From positions 459,635 through 523,634 of the forward strand of contig JACTAT010000024.1 in the NCBI GenBank assembly GCA_014526335.1: 64,000 bases of DNA, given 5' to 3'. Below, piece after piece: positions 55,314 through 64,000 of the stretch (positions are counted from its first letter, which is position 1; the number at the start of each line of letters is the position of its first letter). Under the pieces are notes generated by a model, which saw only the letters and a program-made list of their open reading frames with translations, made no database searches and was not told where the DNA came from. Origin of the DNA: Chrysaora quinquecirrha (Eukaryota > Cnidaria > Scyphozoa > Semaeostomeae > Pelagiidae). Position numbers and translations under genes: made by a program.

Positions 55314-56400
55314 CTATGAAGATACGTATCTGGCATACGTATCTTCACTAGTGACAAAGCGCTTATTATAGTTGCTTTTTAGATTTTCCGAAATTGAATT
55401 GTTTGAAGTTACATTTTCAACTTCATCAGTGTTGATATTCACCGATTGACTAGAAATCATTTTATTTAATATGTCAGCTTTTATGGCTGCCTGTACAGGC
55501 ACATGATCTGAAACTTCATTTATATCCCCTATTATCAAATTAGAAATATTCTCAAAGAACTGTTCCATAGCAATATCATAATCGACAACACTGTTCCCAT
55601 AAGTAGTAAAGCAGGTGAAATTACTAGTATTGTTTGCATCAATTCTACCATTCAAGATACGGAATCCAGAATACCTACAATATTTAAATACCTCCTTTCC
55701 GTGTGAATTTATATTACCAAGGTCTTGCCTAATGCATAAATCTAAAGTGTTGTCTAGTTTGTATTCATCATCTAATGGGAGGAAGTCGTCAATTTCGTCA
55801 TCGTAGATAAAATCATTATGATTACTAGTGTGGGCATTGAAATCCCCCAGAATCAAACATTTACCTAATTTTTCATAATTAGCACATTCTTCAGTCAATG
55901 TTTCAAAACTGAATCAAAGACCATTTTTAAACCATGTTGAATCAATGGGTGGAATGTACGCCACACAAATAATAATATCGCCACAAAAATTAAAACATTC
56001 CTTATCCAATTTACACCACACTCAGTAAGAATTCAAGGACAAGATACTAAAATGTTTTTCAATGCTTTTACGGACAAGAAGGGATATGCCACCGGATGAC
56101 CTACCCCTAACACTATTACGTGCACCTTAACAATGGAAAGCAGTAGAATCCTCATTCCAGTTATCAATATTCCAGTCATTTTTGTCACGCCATGTTTCTG
56201 CTAGACAAACCAAATCGTTATTCCTAGAAAAACTGTCAATAAAATTAAGATTACCTGATGAAATCGTAATAATTTTATCATCTTTAAGCCCATTAATGTT
56301 CCAAAAACAAGCCCCTAAAGTTCTTTTCCCTATGTCATTATTCTCACAAACAGTAGAAGCCAGAATATCACAACCATAAGAGTCACTAATTAAGCCGTCA
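55314..56400 (-). pseudogene. LINE endonuclease
   Basis: Read across two or three frames: FWNINGLKDDKI, NDLVCLAETWRDKNDWN, GRSSGGISLLVRKSI and FCGDIIICVAYIPPIDSTW, then in 55898-55314 KCLILGDFNAHTSNHNDFIY, YCRYSGFRILNGRIDANN, FTCFTTYGNSVVDYDIAM and INEVSDHVPVQAAI. GDFNAHT, SVVDY and SDHVPV are catalytic motifs of APE-type endonucleases and are intact. The 5' edge at 56400 is the target site of the hAT-like insertion. Confidence 0.8.
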
Positions 56401-56599
56401 GGCTGGAGACAAGGGGGTGGGAAGCGGGTTTGCGCATGCTCATTCTAGTCTCACGAGTAAGAGACTAGATCGCTGCAGTTCCATCTTGTTGCATTGTGTT
56501 CGGATGTCAAAGTTTTTTATGGCCTAGGCACATCTTGCAACATCTTCAATATTTTTTGCAATCACCTGTTATACCAATCTTTGGTTGCGTATAATTTAG

Positions 56600-56757
56600 T
56601 CTCTAGTTTATCTATAGTGGGAATACAAGGCCTTTTACCGTTTCTGGAGGAGTATGTTGAGGATTTTAATTTGAATGGCCTGAAGAATGGAATCGATTCT
56701 TTCATCTTGCTTTACAAAGGATTCATGTGTGGTCCCTACCATTATTGTGAATTTTAA
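56600..56757 (+). pseudogene. EXO1-like N-terminal fragment captured in the hAT-like element
   Basis: The frame reads VGIQGLLPFLEEYVEDFNLN followed by GLKNGIDSFILLYKGFMC. The invariant start of EXO1-family nucleases is MGIQGLLxFL, followed some 25 residues on by a V/I-D-xxxWLHKGAxxC segment; the fragment matches that spacing (GIDSFILLYKG..C) with the start Met replaced by Val. About 45 residues only, so it is likely a captured exon. It could still be chance similarity outside the GIQGLLPFL word. Confidence 0.45.
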
Positions 56758-57315
56758 TGAACTTGTTTGCTGTTATAAAACCATTTTGGTGTCCTATTCT
56801 CGAGCTGAGATGACGATGTAATTGATGAGTCCTCTAAATGTTGATAACTAGCATTCTCTTCTTAGGAATTAGGAAGCCAATGTTGCAGATAAATCCTGTT
56901 ACCTAGAGTGGATGGCACTCCATGATGCCCCTGCCTTGATCAGATAATACAGATCACTTTGATCTTGGGGACAAGAAGCCATTTAGCCCTTTGGCCTTTG
57001 CTAAATAGTTGGATCTTGGTTTTTAATACTGTGTGGTTTCTTTTTCACAATCTGCTTCTAATCAAGTATAAGAGAATAATAATTTTATCATATTAACCTT
57101 ACAGTGGTAAGACAAATGAAAGTCATGGGAATGAAAAATTGGAAATTAAGAACCCAGCATAAACAAATTCAATTACATTTCAAGGTGCTTTTTTGTTGAA
57201 CACCAGGCTGTTTTCCAAATGCAAGGATATTTATTGAGGTCAAGATGTATTTCCTATGGAAAGTTTTCTCCTGCAAATGGCTTCCATTTACAACACAGTT
57301 CATATAATAACTTTT

Positions 57316-58078
57316 CATATAACATACCCTATTAGCAAATATGTGATCTTTCAAGAAATGGCTGTATGCTTCACTTCATGTTAGCAAGTCCTGGACAAAA
57401 ATACTGTATTACTATAATGGCAACATTTAACATCAAATGTTGCTGAATACTATTATAAACAAATTAACAAAAAATTTTTCTGAACAGCTTCTGAACTTCA
57501 TGTCTACAAGACAAATGTGATCTGTATTACCTGCTCAAGGCAAGGGTATCATGGGGTACCACCCATGTTATGTAGCAGGATTGATCAGCCACATTATTAG
57601 TTGATTTATCAGTCGTAAATGCCAGAAGTATAAACAGTTTCAAAAACAAATTAGACACATTTTATAAAGACAAAATATTGTCTACAGACCCTAGCGCATA
57701 TAACATACCCTATTAGCAAATATGTGATCTTTCAAGAAATGGCTGTATGCTTCACTTCATGTTAGCAAGTCTTGGACAAAAATACTTTATTACTATAATG
57801 GCAACATTTAACATCAAATGTTGCTGAATACTATTATAAACAAATTATCAAAAATTTTTCTGAACAGCTTCTGAACTTCATGTCTACAAGACAAATGTGA
57901 TCTGTATTACCTGCTCAAGGCAAGGGTATCATGGGGTACCACCCATGTTATGTAGCAGGATTTATCAGCCACATTATTAGTCGATTTATCAGTCGTAAAT
58001 GCCAGAAGTATAAACAGTTTCAAAAATAAATTAGACACATTTTATAAAGACAAAATATTGTCTACAGACCCTAGCGCA
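57316..58078 (+). repeat. Tandem direct duplication, two copies of about 381 bp
   Basis: The first copy is 57316-57696 and the second 57697-58078. Both start CATATAACATACCCTATTAG and end CTACAGACCCTAGCGCAT. They differ at only about ten positions. Each copy ends with a short frame resembling a LINE ORF2 C-terminus (INSFKNKLDTFYKDKIL). The duplication is recent relative to the surrounding decay. Confidence 0.85.
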
Positions 58079-58265
58079 TTTTAACAATAAACAACAACAC
58101 ATAAATTTAAATTATAACATATTAATGGGGTCTGCTTGAGTAAAAGGGGTAGGCTTGCAGCTGATGGTTTTGATTACACAATTTTCTTTCTTTCTTTGCC
58201 CCCCAGCTCTCCTTTTTGCTCGAGTGGCCCCTATATGAGTTTGCTACAGGCTCTTAGCCTGCTGC

Positions 58266-58301
58266 AAAAATGTATAAGTATAAGTATAAGTATAAGTATT
58301 A
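58266..58301 (+). repeat. AAGTAT microsatellite
   Basis: About five tandem copies of a six-base unit (TATAAG). It follows GGCTCTTAGCCTGCTGC and probably is the 3' microsatellite tail of the LINE whose C-terminus is seen at 58020-58070. Confidence 0.75.
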
Positions 58302-58329
58302 ACTTTCTCAGAAAAGAATTATTTTAGAG

Positions 58330-59560
58330 GCCTCACAGATTACATAATCCTCCTGTTTCTCTGTTTCAAAGACACCCAATAATCTATACCTGGGAAATAT
58401 AACTTTGGCTTAATCATACAATTCAGCAGCAAGACTTTAAATGGGTATATATCAGCAAAGACATTCTTTATAATGATAATGAACAAAAGTTCCCATGAAT
58501 TTATAACAGCAAAAATGTTCATCATAAAAATCAGCAGAAATACTTCAAATTTGGAAGATCAGCAGACAAGACAAGTTCTTCATAATACACTCTGACCTGG
58601 ACTGGTGATGAATCCATGTCCACTACATTGAAGTCTTAAGTAACTGGCCAAGAGTCTAAAGGGGAAGTAGAAATACAAACAAACAGATACGAAATTTAGA
58701 TTGAAGTCAAATTTATCAACCCAAGCCTGTATCAACTACTTATTGTTCTAGTTATGAACAAAATATGCCATCAAGACATCAAATGTTCACATCAGCAAGA
58801 AAGTTTTTCATAATAGTTAGGAACAGAGGTTCCAATGGGTTTATAACAACAAACAAGTTCTTCATAATAATTTTATGCTGGGCCACTCCTCCTGTTGTGG
58901 GCCTCTTCCAGACTGAGGAGCTCTTTACCGATACCTCTGACAGTGTGTGACCATCTCGTACATGTGTGATGTGAATTCATTTTTGCATATTTCCTCATCT
59001 TCTCTTCTTGTGAAATTTGTCCATAAATCATGAATGTTCAATGATTCAAATCTAAAGGACCAGTGAATAAAGTTAAAAACATTTTGCAACTCATAGGCAA
59101 TGTATAAAAAGTCAATGAGACATCAATGATTCCCAGGTAACAACATATGCGGAATACGATGGTCATATATTATTGTCATAACAATGGGCCTAGATTTCAA
59201 AATGGCACCAAAAACTTGGAAAGTAGCACATTTTCAAAGACCGATTACACTACTAAGCAATGGGGCTCTATGGGGTTCTGTAAAAGTTTTAATATTTTCG
59301 AACATTGGTTTATCATTCTCAACATTTTATTTCATAGAACCCCTCATAATTTGTGTAGAAATGCGGTGTTGAAAATAGGCTTCGTGGAGGTCTTGAAAGT
59401 AGGCCGCAAAGTACTAATTTTCGAATACGTTTTTCAAGACGAAAACTCAACCGAACCGCAATGCAACTTTAATATATTAAATCAATTAGGTTTAAATCAA
59501 TGTATCACCTCTAAAAAAGTAAAAATCTATGAAAATGATAAAGATACTTACTTGTAAGCT
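58330..59560. other. No recognisable gene
   Basis: Right half of the hAT-like element. A plus-strand frame of 136 codons at 59147-59557 shows no family features and no splice context; it is listed only for its length. Confidence 0.35.
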
Positions 59561-60150
59561 GGATCAAAAAATTGAAGCGACTTTCAGCCAGCAGCTTCCA
59601 TGCAAAAAAGCAGCTCAAGGAGCATGCACAAACCCGCTTCCCACCCCCCTGGCTGGAGACCAACTTGGCAAAACCCCTAGTAATCATCATCATTATAACC
59701 AGAAAATTGTTTATTATATTCTTCATAAGAATTCAATGTGAAACCATCATTAGAGCCTTCAAATTTTTCTCTGATCTCCCCATCGATTATCCATACAACC
59801 TAGATACCAAGTTGAGCCTTATGATCAATTATTTCATTCATCATTTCTTGAATGCCTTGTACCAGATCTTCCCTTATAGTAATGTTTTATAGATTCGTTT
59901 CGGCAGTTGAGTTGGCGCATAAAAACAACAACACTTGCATATTTGCTTATAAATAACAAGAACAACTATTTACAAATGTAATTCTGTGCTATTTTTGTTT
60001 GGCTTCGATGCCATCTCCCGATCTCTCTCTTTTTAACCACTCCTTAAAGAATATAACATAACACTTCAAGACTAGCTCCTTCAAAAGTAACAATAATAAG
60101 CCCAAATATGGTAAAATAAAAAGCAATTTGATTTACAAGGTGTTAAACTA

Positions 60151-60687
60151 TTACAAGAATATCCGCTTGTTATGATTACGAGGCAAGATATAAACGAGGT
60201 TAAAATATGATGTAATATTAACTTTACAACAAGTAATATTCTCAGCCTTTTTCTTCTCTGCCATCACTCTCTCCGTTGTTTTGTCTGACAAACATTTGAC
60301 ATATACTCCTCTTGGTTGTCTGTCTCTCCCTTTCTTCCCTACTCTATGAACAATATCTATTTCACTCTTCTTCACCTCAACACCAATATTTTGTTTCAGT
60401 ACATCGATGATCTTCTCCTTTATCTCTTCATTTCTTTCTTCCTTGACCCCAAAGACACTAAACAACGATTTGCGGCTGTATTGTTCTTGTCTTACACTTT
60501 CAAACTCAAGCTTACTTATTCTAGAGCCTTTAGCAGCAGCTTCTTGCTCAATCGAGGAGATACGCTCCTCACTTTCAACTTGATCATTAATGATTTCATC
60601 AATCCTACCAGTATTCTCATTCTTTCCCTTAGATAAGATATCAACCCTATCATTCAATTTCACAAGATTGTTTTCCATTTTATCCAT
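60151..60687 (-). pseudogene. LINE ORF1 protein, coiled coil plus RRM-like domain
   Basis: The frame starts MDKMENNLVKLNDRVDILSK with heptad repeats to about residue 75 (RISSIEQEAAAKGSRISKLE), then QYSRKSLFSVFGVKEERNEE and GVEVKKSEIDIVHRVGKKGR, which is the RRM-type region of L1/Tx1-like ORF1 proteins (Q.sRr..l.i.GvpE, I...HR.G). The frame seems truncated after TERVMAEKKKAENI. It lies upstream, on the minus strand, of the endonuclease at 56.4 kb once the insertion is removed. Confidence 0.7.
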
Positions 60688-60885
60688 CCATTTTAAGATA
60701 GAATTCTAACTTTTGAGAATCTTCCTTTGTTCTTTCTCTAGAGTTGTAAACAGCTTGAATATATCGTCAACATTTTTGGGATTGGCTGTACCAATACCTA
60801 CAAAAAACAGGCATTGCTTGTGTTTTCATATGTTCTGGTGAATTAATAAACAATTTTGTTGCCATTATTTATCTGCAATTGTGAC

Positions 60886-61110
60886 TTAGAAAAACGTGAA
60901 GCAAATTCCCAAGAAGAATGTTATACTCAACTCTACTTTTTTGCGGACACTTCTAAACTTGGTGTTGCAGTAAGACAGCTGTTGGTTGGATCTGTCTACC
61001 AACCCATAAATTTCTCTGATAATTTGTGCAACAAATGAAACTTGTACAATGGACCTTTTTCTGCCTAGATTCACTTCAATAGTGTCCCAAAACTCCCCTC
61101 CTGATGGAAC
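60886..61110 (-). pseudogene. piggyBac transposase C-terminal fragment, inverted relative to the main copy
   Basis: The minus-strand frame reads NLGRKRSIVQVSFVAQIIRE, then IYGLVDRSNQQLSYCNTKFR, and is clearly related to the plus-strand segment at 62,600-62,760 (REIYGWVDRSNQQLSYYNSQ). The block corresponds to the (Y/N)xxMGGVDxxDQxxSYY region of piggyBac transposases, with the conserved Asp. Only this segment is present. Confidence 0.65.
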
Positions 61111-61430
61111 TCTGTTGTCAAGGAAAGTAGAAGCAGTTTGTCATTCTAGGACGTCTTCATTATGAATAAGTGGAATAGGGATTTTGAATACCCTCTCACA
61201 AATCTTTTCAATTGGCTCAGACTCTCAGATCTTTTTGGTAGATGTTTTTTGCTTTTTTGTGGTTTCTTTTTGTGTTTCTTATAGCAGTACATCATAATAA
61301 GGGAATGGGTACTAGGGAATGCAATTTCGGAGGGAAAGTGGTAAGCTTTGTCCTAATCGGCAATACCTCCTACTGTTTTTCTTCTTTCTAAATTTATTTA
61401 TTTATTAATAGATTCAGCATTGAGCTTGGA
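61110..61430. other. No recognisable gene
   Basis: AT-rich spacer between the two oppositely oriented piggyBac fragments. Confidence 0.4.
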
Positions 61431-63200
61431 GATGGAATTTGGTAGTTCTTCTAAAGACAATGAAAGTTGATGCAATGTATTTTCTTTTGATGAAGATGCT
61501 TTCAACAAGGAATATGAGCCTAGCGACAATTATAATCCTGAAGGGTATTCAAGTGATGATGACGTCAAAGGTTGCTGTCATTGGTCTAAAACAAGAACTG
61601 AAAATACAGATGATCCTTTCAATATGGGAAATCAAAACATTCCTGAGTATGGGCAAGTTGCAATCCATTTGATATTGAAAAGAAGCCGAATGACTTTGTT
61701 GAGAACATTATGGATGACGAATTCATTCAAACATGCATAGACACAACAAATGAGCACAGAGAAAGCGACCAAATGTTTGTTTAGAAGATTGGTAAAATAT
61801 CAAGGGATGAGAAAGGTATGTGGTTTATTCTAGGCTTCTATGCTTTAAAATGGCACTTAAAATTGTTAAAGCTACCACATATTGAATGGGCCTGGAGTGA
61901 TGACCCACTGAAGGCTCAGGAAGTCAAGAGGACCATAACATTGGATGTCTTTTGCCTTATGTTGGAGCACTTTCAAGTGGTAAAGCCATCTATACTACCC
62001 TCTCAAGACAGTGAAAGTTATCACCCATTGGAAAACATCAATGCAGTAGTAATTTACTTGCGAGACAAGGCAAAGGCATCCTGGAGAGTTGGTCCAATAC
62101 AGTATTGATGAAGGAGGAGTAAAAAGTAAAAGCAGAAGGAATCCAAGAAAGACATAGAATCCTGATAAACCAGTTTGTATGGGTGTGACTGTTTGTAAGA
62201 TAAGCAACAAAAGGCAGCTTGGCAGTAACCTTTTGTGAAACCATTGCATAAAGGTTAGTGAAAACAAATTTTAATCCACAAAAAAGTGAGAATTACTACA
62301 TAATAGTCCAGCTGCTGTTTGACTTAAAGGGCAATGGCAGACTAGTGGTAATGGACAGTGATAGTGCTAAAGGATGCATGAATGCTGTGGGAAACACATA
62401 TTATTTTACCCAGTGAGGGAACAATAAACATCTCCCTAAAAGCCATAAGGAAATAGATGGCCATGTGAAAACATTTTTCAGACGCTATTGGAAAATCCTA
62501 CTCCACCAATTCATAACCATAATGGACTGAAATGGCAACAATGCTGTAACTTTCCTTGACAATGGAGTTTATTCAGGGAGACAATTTTGGGACAATATCG
62601 CAGTCAACCAAGGCAGGGACAGGTCCATTATACATGTTCCGACGGTTGCACAGTTGAACAGAGAAATCTATGGGTGGGTAGACAGATCAAACCAGCAGCT
62701 GTCTTACTACAACTCTCAGTTTAGAAGTATACGCAAACAAAGTAGAGTTTTTGACAACATTTGCAAAATGTATGTGCTAGTTAATGGTCATACTCTTTGG
62801 CGCAATAGGAATCAACTCACACTAGTATTGTCTAAAGATGCAATATCACAAAAACAGTTAAGATTTGCTGTAATCCCTGTTTGGTATGGGATTTACCGCA
62901 AACAAATGGGCAGGCTTAAGTTTTGCACTATCCTGCAAACATGCAGATAAGGCACAGAAGACTTTTTGCATCAACGCTGATGTCTCCCAGGAAAGGCAAA
63001 CACAAAACTGGAAATATATTGTCATCAGGAGCAACAAGTGGAGAAAATTCATCTTATAAATGTCTCAAGTGATCCAGTGCTTGTCACTCACTTGTACTCT
63101 GCTAACCAACAACTCAAGACAGTGCTGGAAGATTATCACATCCAAGGAGAATTTGATCTGCAGAGCAGCCAGTATCAAGAAACTGTAGAATGATTATGGC
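61430..63200 (+). pseudogene. piggyBac transposase remnant
   Basis: Plus-strand pieces: an acidic N-terminus (FDEDAFNKEYEPSDNYNPEG), then 61818-62108 with FYALKWHLKLLKLPHIEWAW, LDVFCLMLEHFQVV, SESYHPLENINAVVIYLRDK and a frame-shifted SIDEG, and 62654-62950 with the GWVDRSNQQLSYYNSQ block. These are the order and motifs of DDE_Tnp_1_7 (piggyBac). The middle, including the catalytic Asp positions near 62150-62400, is full of stops. No TTAA-flanked ends were identified. Confidence 0.7.
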
Positions 63201-63363
63201 AGCAAGCAGCAGTAAGTAGAGAGAGATGCTGTCAATGAAATTTGAAACCCCCAGAATTTTTTTTGCCTAAATGATATATAGATATGAACAATAAAGCATT
63301 AAATCATTGAACAAGGATGGTAAATAATAAAGAATTCAGTTGTTTCAATTGTTTAATGTCTAA

Positions 63364-64000
63364 TCTTTCCAACAGTAGAAACTATTTCGATCTCATTGAC
63401 ATCAACAGCAACTTTATGACAAACTGATCTCAAACCACGCACGCAAAGAATGGCAAATCTCAAGAGTTGAAATGAAAGTTTTGTTCTGATCCAGTGTACT
63501 ACATTGCTTATCTCCAGATCCTTCTTGGCGGATAATTTCCTTGCAAGCTTACATAAAAATTTCTCAGTTTCTCTACCACAACCTTCATAAGGGATCAGTA
63601 TAATCGGGCTAAATAAGCCATGTAAAATGTTGATTACTCTGTGATTGTAGTGTCTTTTCTTTTCATTTTCATTGGCTACTAAAGCAGTAACGAATTTCTG
63701 TGTGAGATGGCTTTTTGCAAAAGGGTTAAAAACCTTACATCCCTAAATGCAAGCTGACAGAATCCTTGTGCACTCACATCTAGGCGGGCATCATCTGTGG
63801 TGTCAGCATTATTTGGAAAAACCTCTCCGGAAAGTGGCTGTAGATGTGGCTCTATTGGCATGTCATTACAGACTTCTTTCAATAAATATGCAAGCGTGTC
63901 TCTGATCTCGTCATGTCTCTGGTGGATAAATCCTCCTTTCATACAAGACATCGCATGATCCATGTCAAAACACTTGCCACAAGCACAATTACTAGGAGGG
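63364..64000 (-). pseudogene. Partial TE-borne protein with Cys/His motif, continues past the window
   Basis: The minus-strand reading enters at the window edge with CACGKCFDMDHAMSCMKGG, then FIHQRHDEIRDTLAYLLKEV, PIEPHLQPLSGEVF, DDARLDVSAQGF and FRDVR. After a one-base shift near 63730 it continues with ANENEKKRHYNHRVINILHG, IPYEGCGRETEKFLCKLARK and TKLSFQLLRFAILCVRGLRS, ending near 63,364. The C-x-C...H...C start and the later block define a family common in invertebrate genomes that usually follows an RT-like domain. The 26.2-kb fragment is a second copy of its last third. The nature of the parent element is unknown to me. Confidence 0.65.

Larger units (their letters stand above)
56410..59651. 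mobile_element. hAT-like element with 8-bp target duplication, inserted in a LINE
   Basis: GCTGGAGA lies at 56402-56409 and again at 59652-59659. Between them the ends are inverted: CAAGGGGGTGGGAAGCGGGT on the left and CAGGGGGGTGGGAAGCGGGT on the right (reverse-complemented); similarity extends about 32 bases to GCATGCTC. Eight-base duplications and CA(G) ends fit hAT elements. It codes for no transposase. Its contents are an EXO1-like fragment, a 381-bp tandem duplication, LINE-tail sequence and unrecognised DNA. Confidence 0.85.
53920..60690 (-). mobile_element. LINE with RRM-like ORF1 and EN-RT ORF2, split by a hAT-like insertion
   Basis: The minus strand contains ORF1 at 60687-60151, the end of its spacer to about 59660, then an insertion (56410-59651), then the endonuclease (56400-55314), linker (55207-54684) and RT (54573-53921). 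The endonuclease N-terminus follows the insertion site directly (ACFWNINGLKDDKIITISSG on the minus strand below 56320). The RT has LDNYRGITLFSSFGKLF and PQGCILSPMLFALFLNDLNE, unlike the other LINEs here. Clade uncertain. Frame breaks are many. Confidence 0.75.

Noticed and set aside
59147..59557. 136-codon plus-strand frame
   Set aside because: It is long for this AT-rich DNA but has no domain, compositional or splice support, and overlaps frames in other phases.

Overview
The window looks like repeat-dense nuclear DNA from an invertebrate animal. Evidence: AT-rich sequence, spliceosomal introns with GT..AG borders and matching phases, a tRNA-derived SINE, and remnants of many metazoan transposon families (2A-bearing LINE, BEL/Pao, Ty3/gypsy, hAT, pogo/Tigger, piggyBac, and an ISL2EU-like pair). 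The mix would fit a cnidarian or another marine invertebrate, but the sequence alone does not fix the species. There are no bacterial-style operons or ribosome binding sites. All family names come from motif reading by eye, not from database searches. Exon joins are inferred from splice consensus and codon phase.

Layout. 0.1-4.0 kb: decayed minus-strand LINE with an N-terminal 2A peptide. 4.0-6.9 kb: minus-strand BEL/Pao copy (gag, zinc knuckles, protease, RT, RNase H region). 7.7-10.6 kb: remnants of a DDE transposase (+) facing a SWIM-zinc-finger/YqaJ-type protein (-). 11.2-12.0 kb: gypsy integrase fragment. 12.5-17.4 kb: an unrecognised minus-strand multi-exon gene whose exons are open and phase-compatible; it is the best candidate for an intact gene here and carries two related MITEs. 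19.2-24.1 kb: two adjoining spliced transposase-like pseudogenes with in-frame stops. 25.6-28.6 kb: plus-strand hAT (ZMYM1-like) pseudogene interrupted by another element and a tRNA-SINE.

28,580-40,219 is the most striking object: an 11.6-kb element bounded by inverted arrays of about 20-bp units. It carries a spliced plus-strand gene ending in a cysteine-rich CXC-like domain and, at the other end, an inward-facing integrase-type N-terminus. Its gene is interrupted by a 6.5-kb hAT-like insertion with an exact 8-bp target duplication. That insertion in turn contains a nearly intact Tigger with a divergent HIRAN-domain ORF, plus a large palindrome of about 150-bp repeats.

40.4-42.3 kb: LINE ORF1 with an SGNH esterase domain and Q-rich tail. 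44.4-46.9 kb: plus-strand LINE. 47.4-50.4 kb: poorly recognised remnants. 50.8-52.6 kb: two foldback MITEs. 52.9-60.7 kb: two minus-strand LINEs, the second split by a hAT-like element (8-bp duplication) that holds an EXO1-like fragment. 60.9-63.2 kb: piggyBac remnants. 63.4-64.0 kb: a partial copy of the same TE-borne domain seen at 26.2 kb. Nearly all coding regions are broken copies; little here is expected to be expressed host function except possibly the 12.5-17.4 kb gene.
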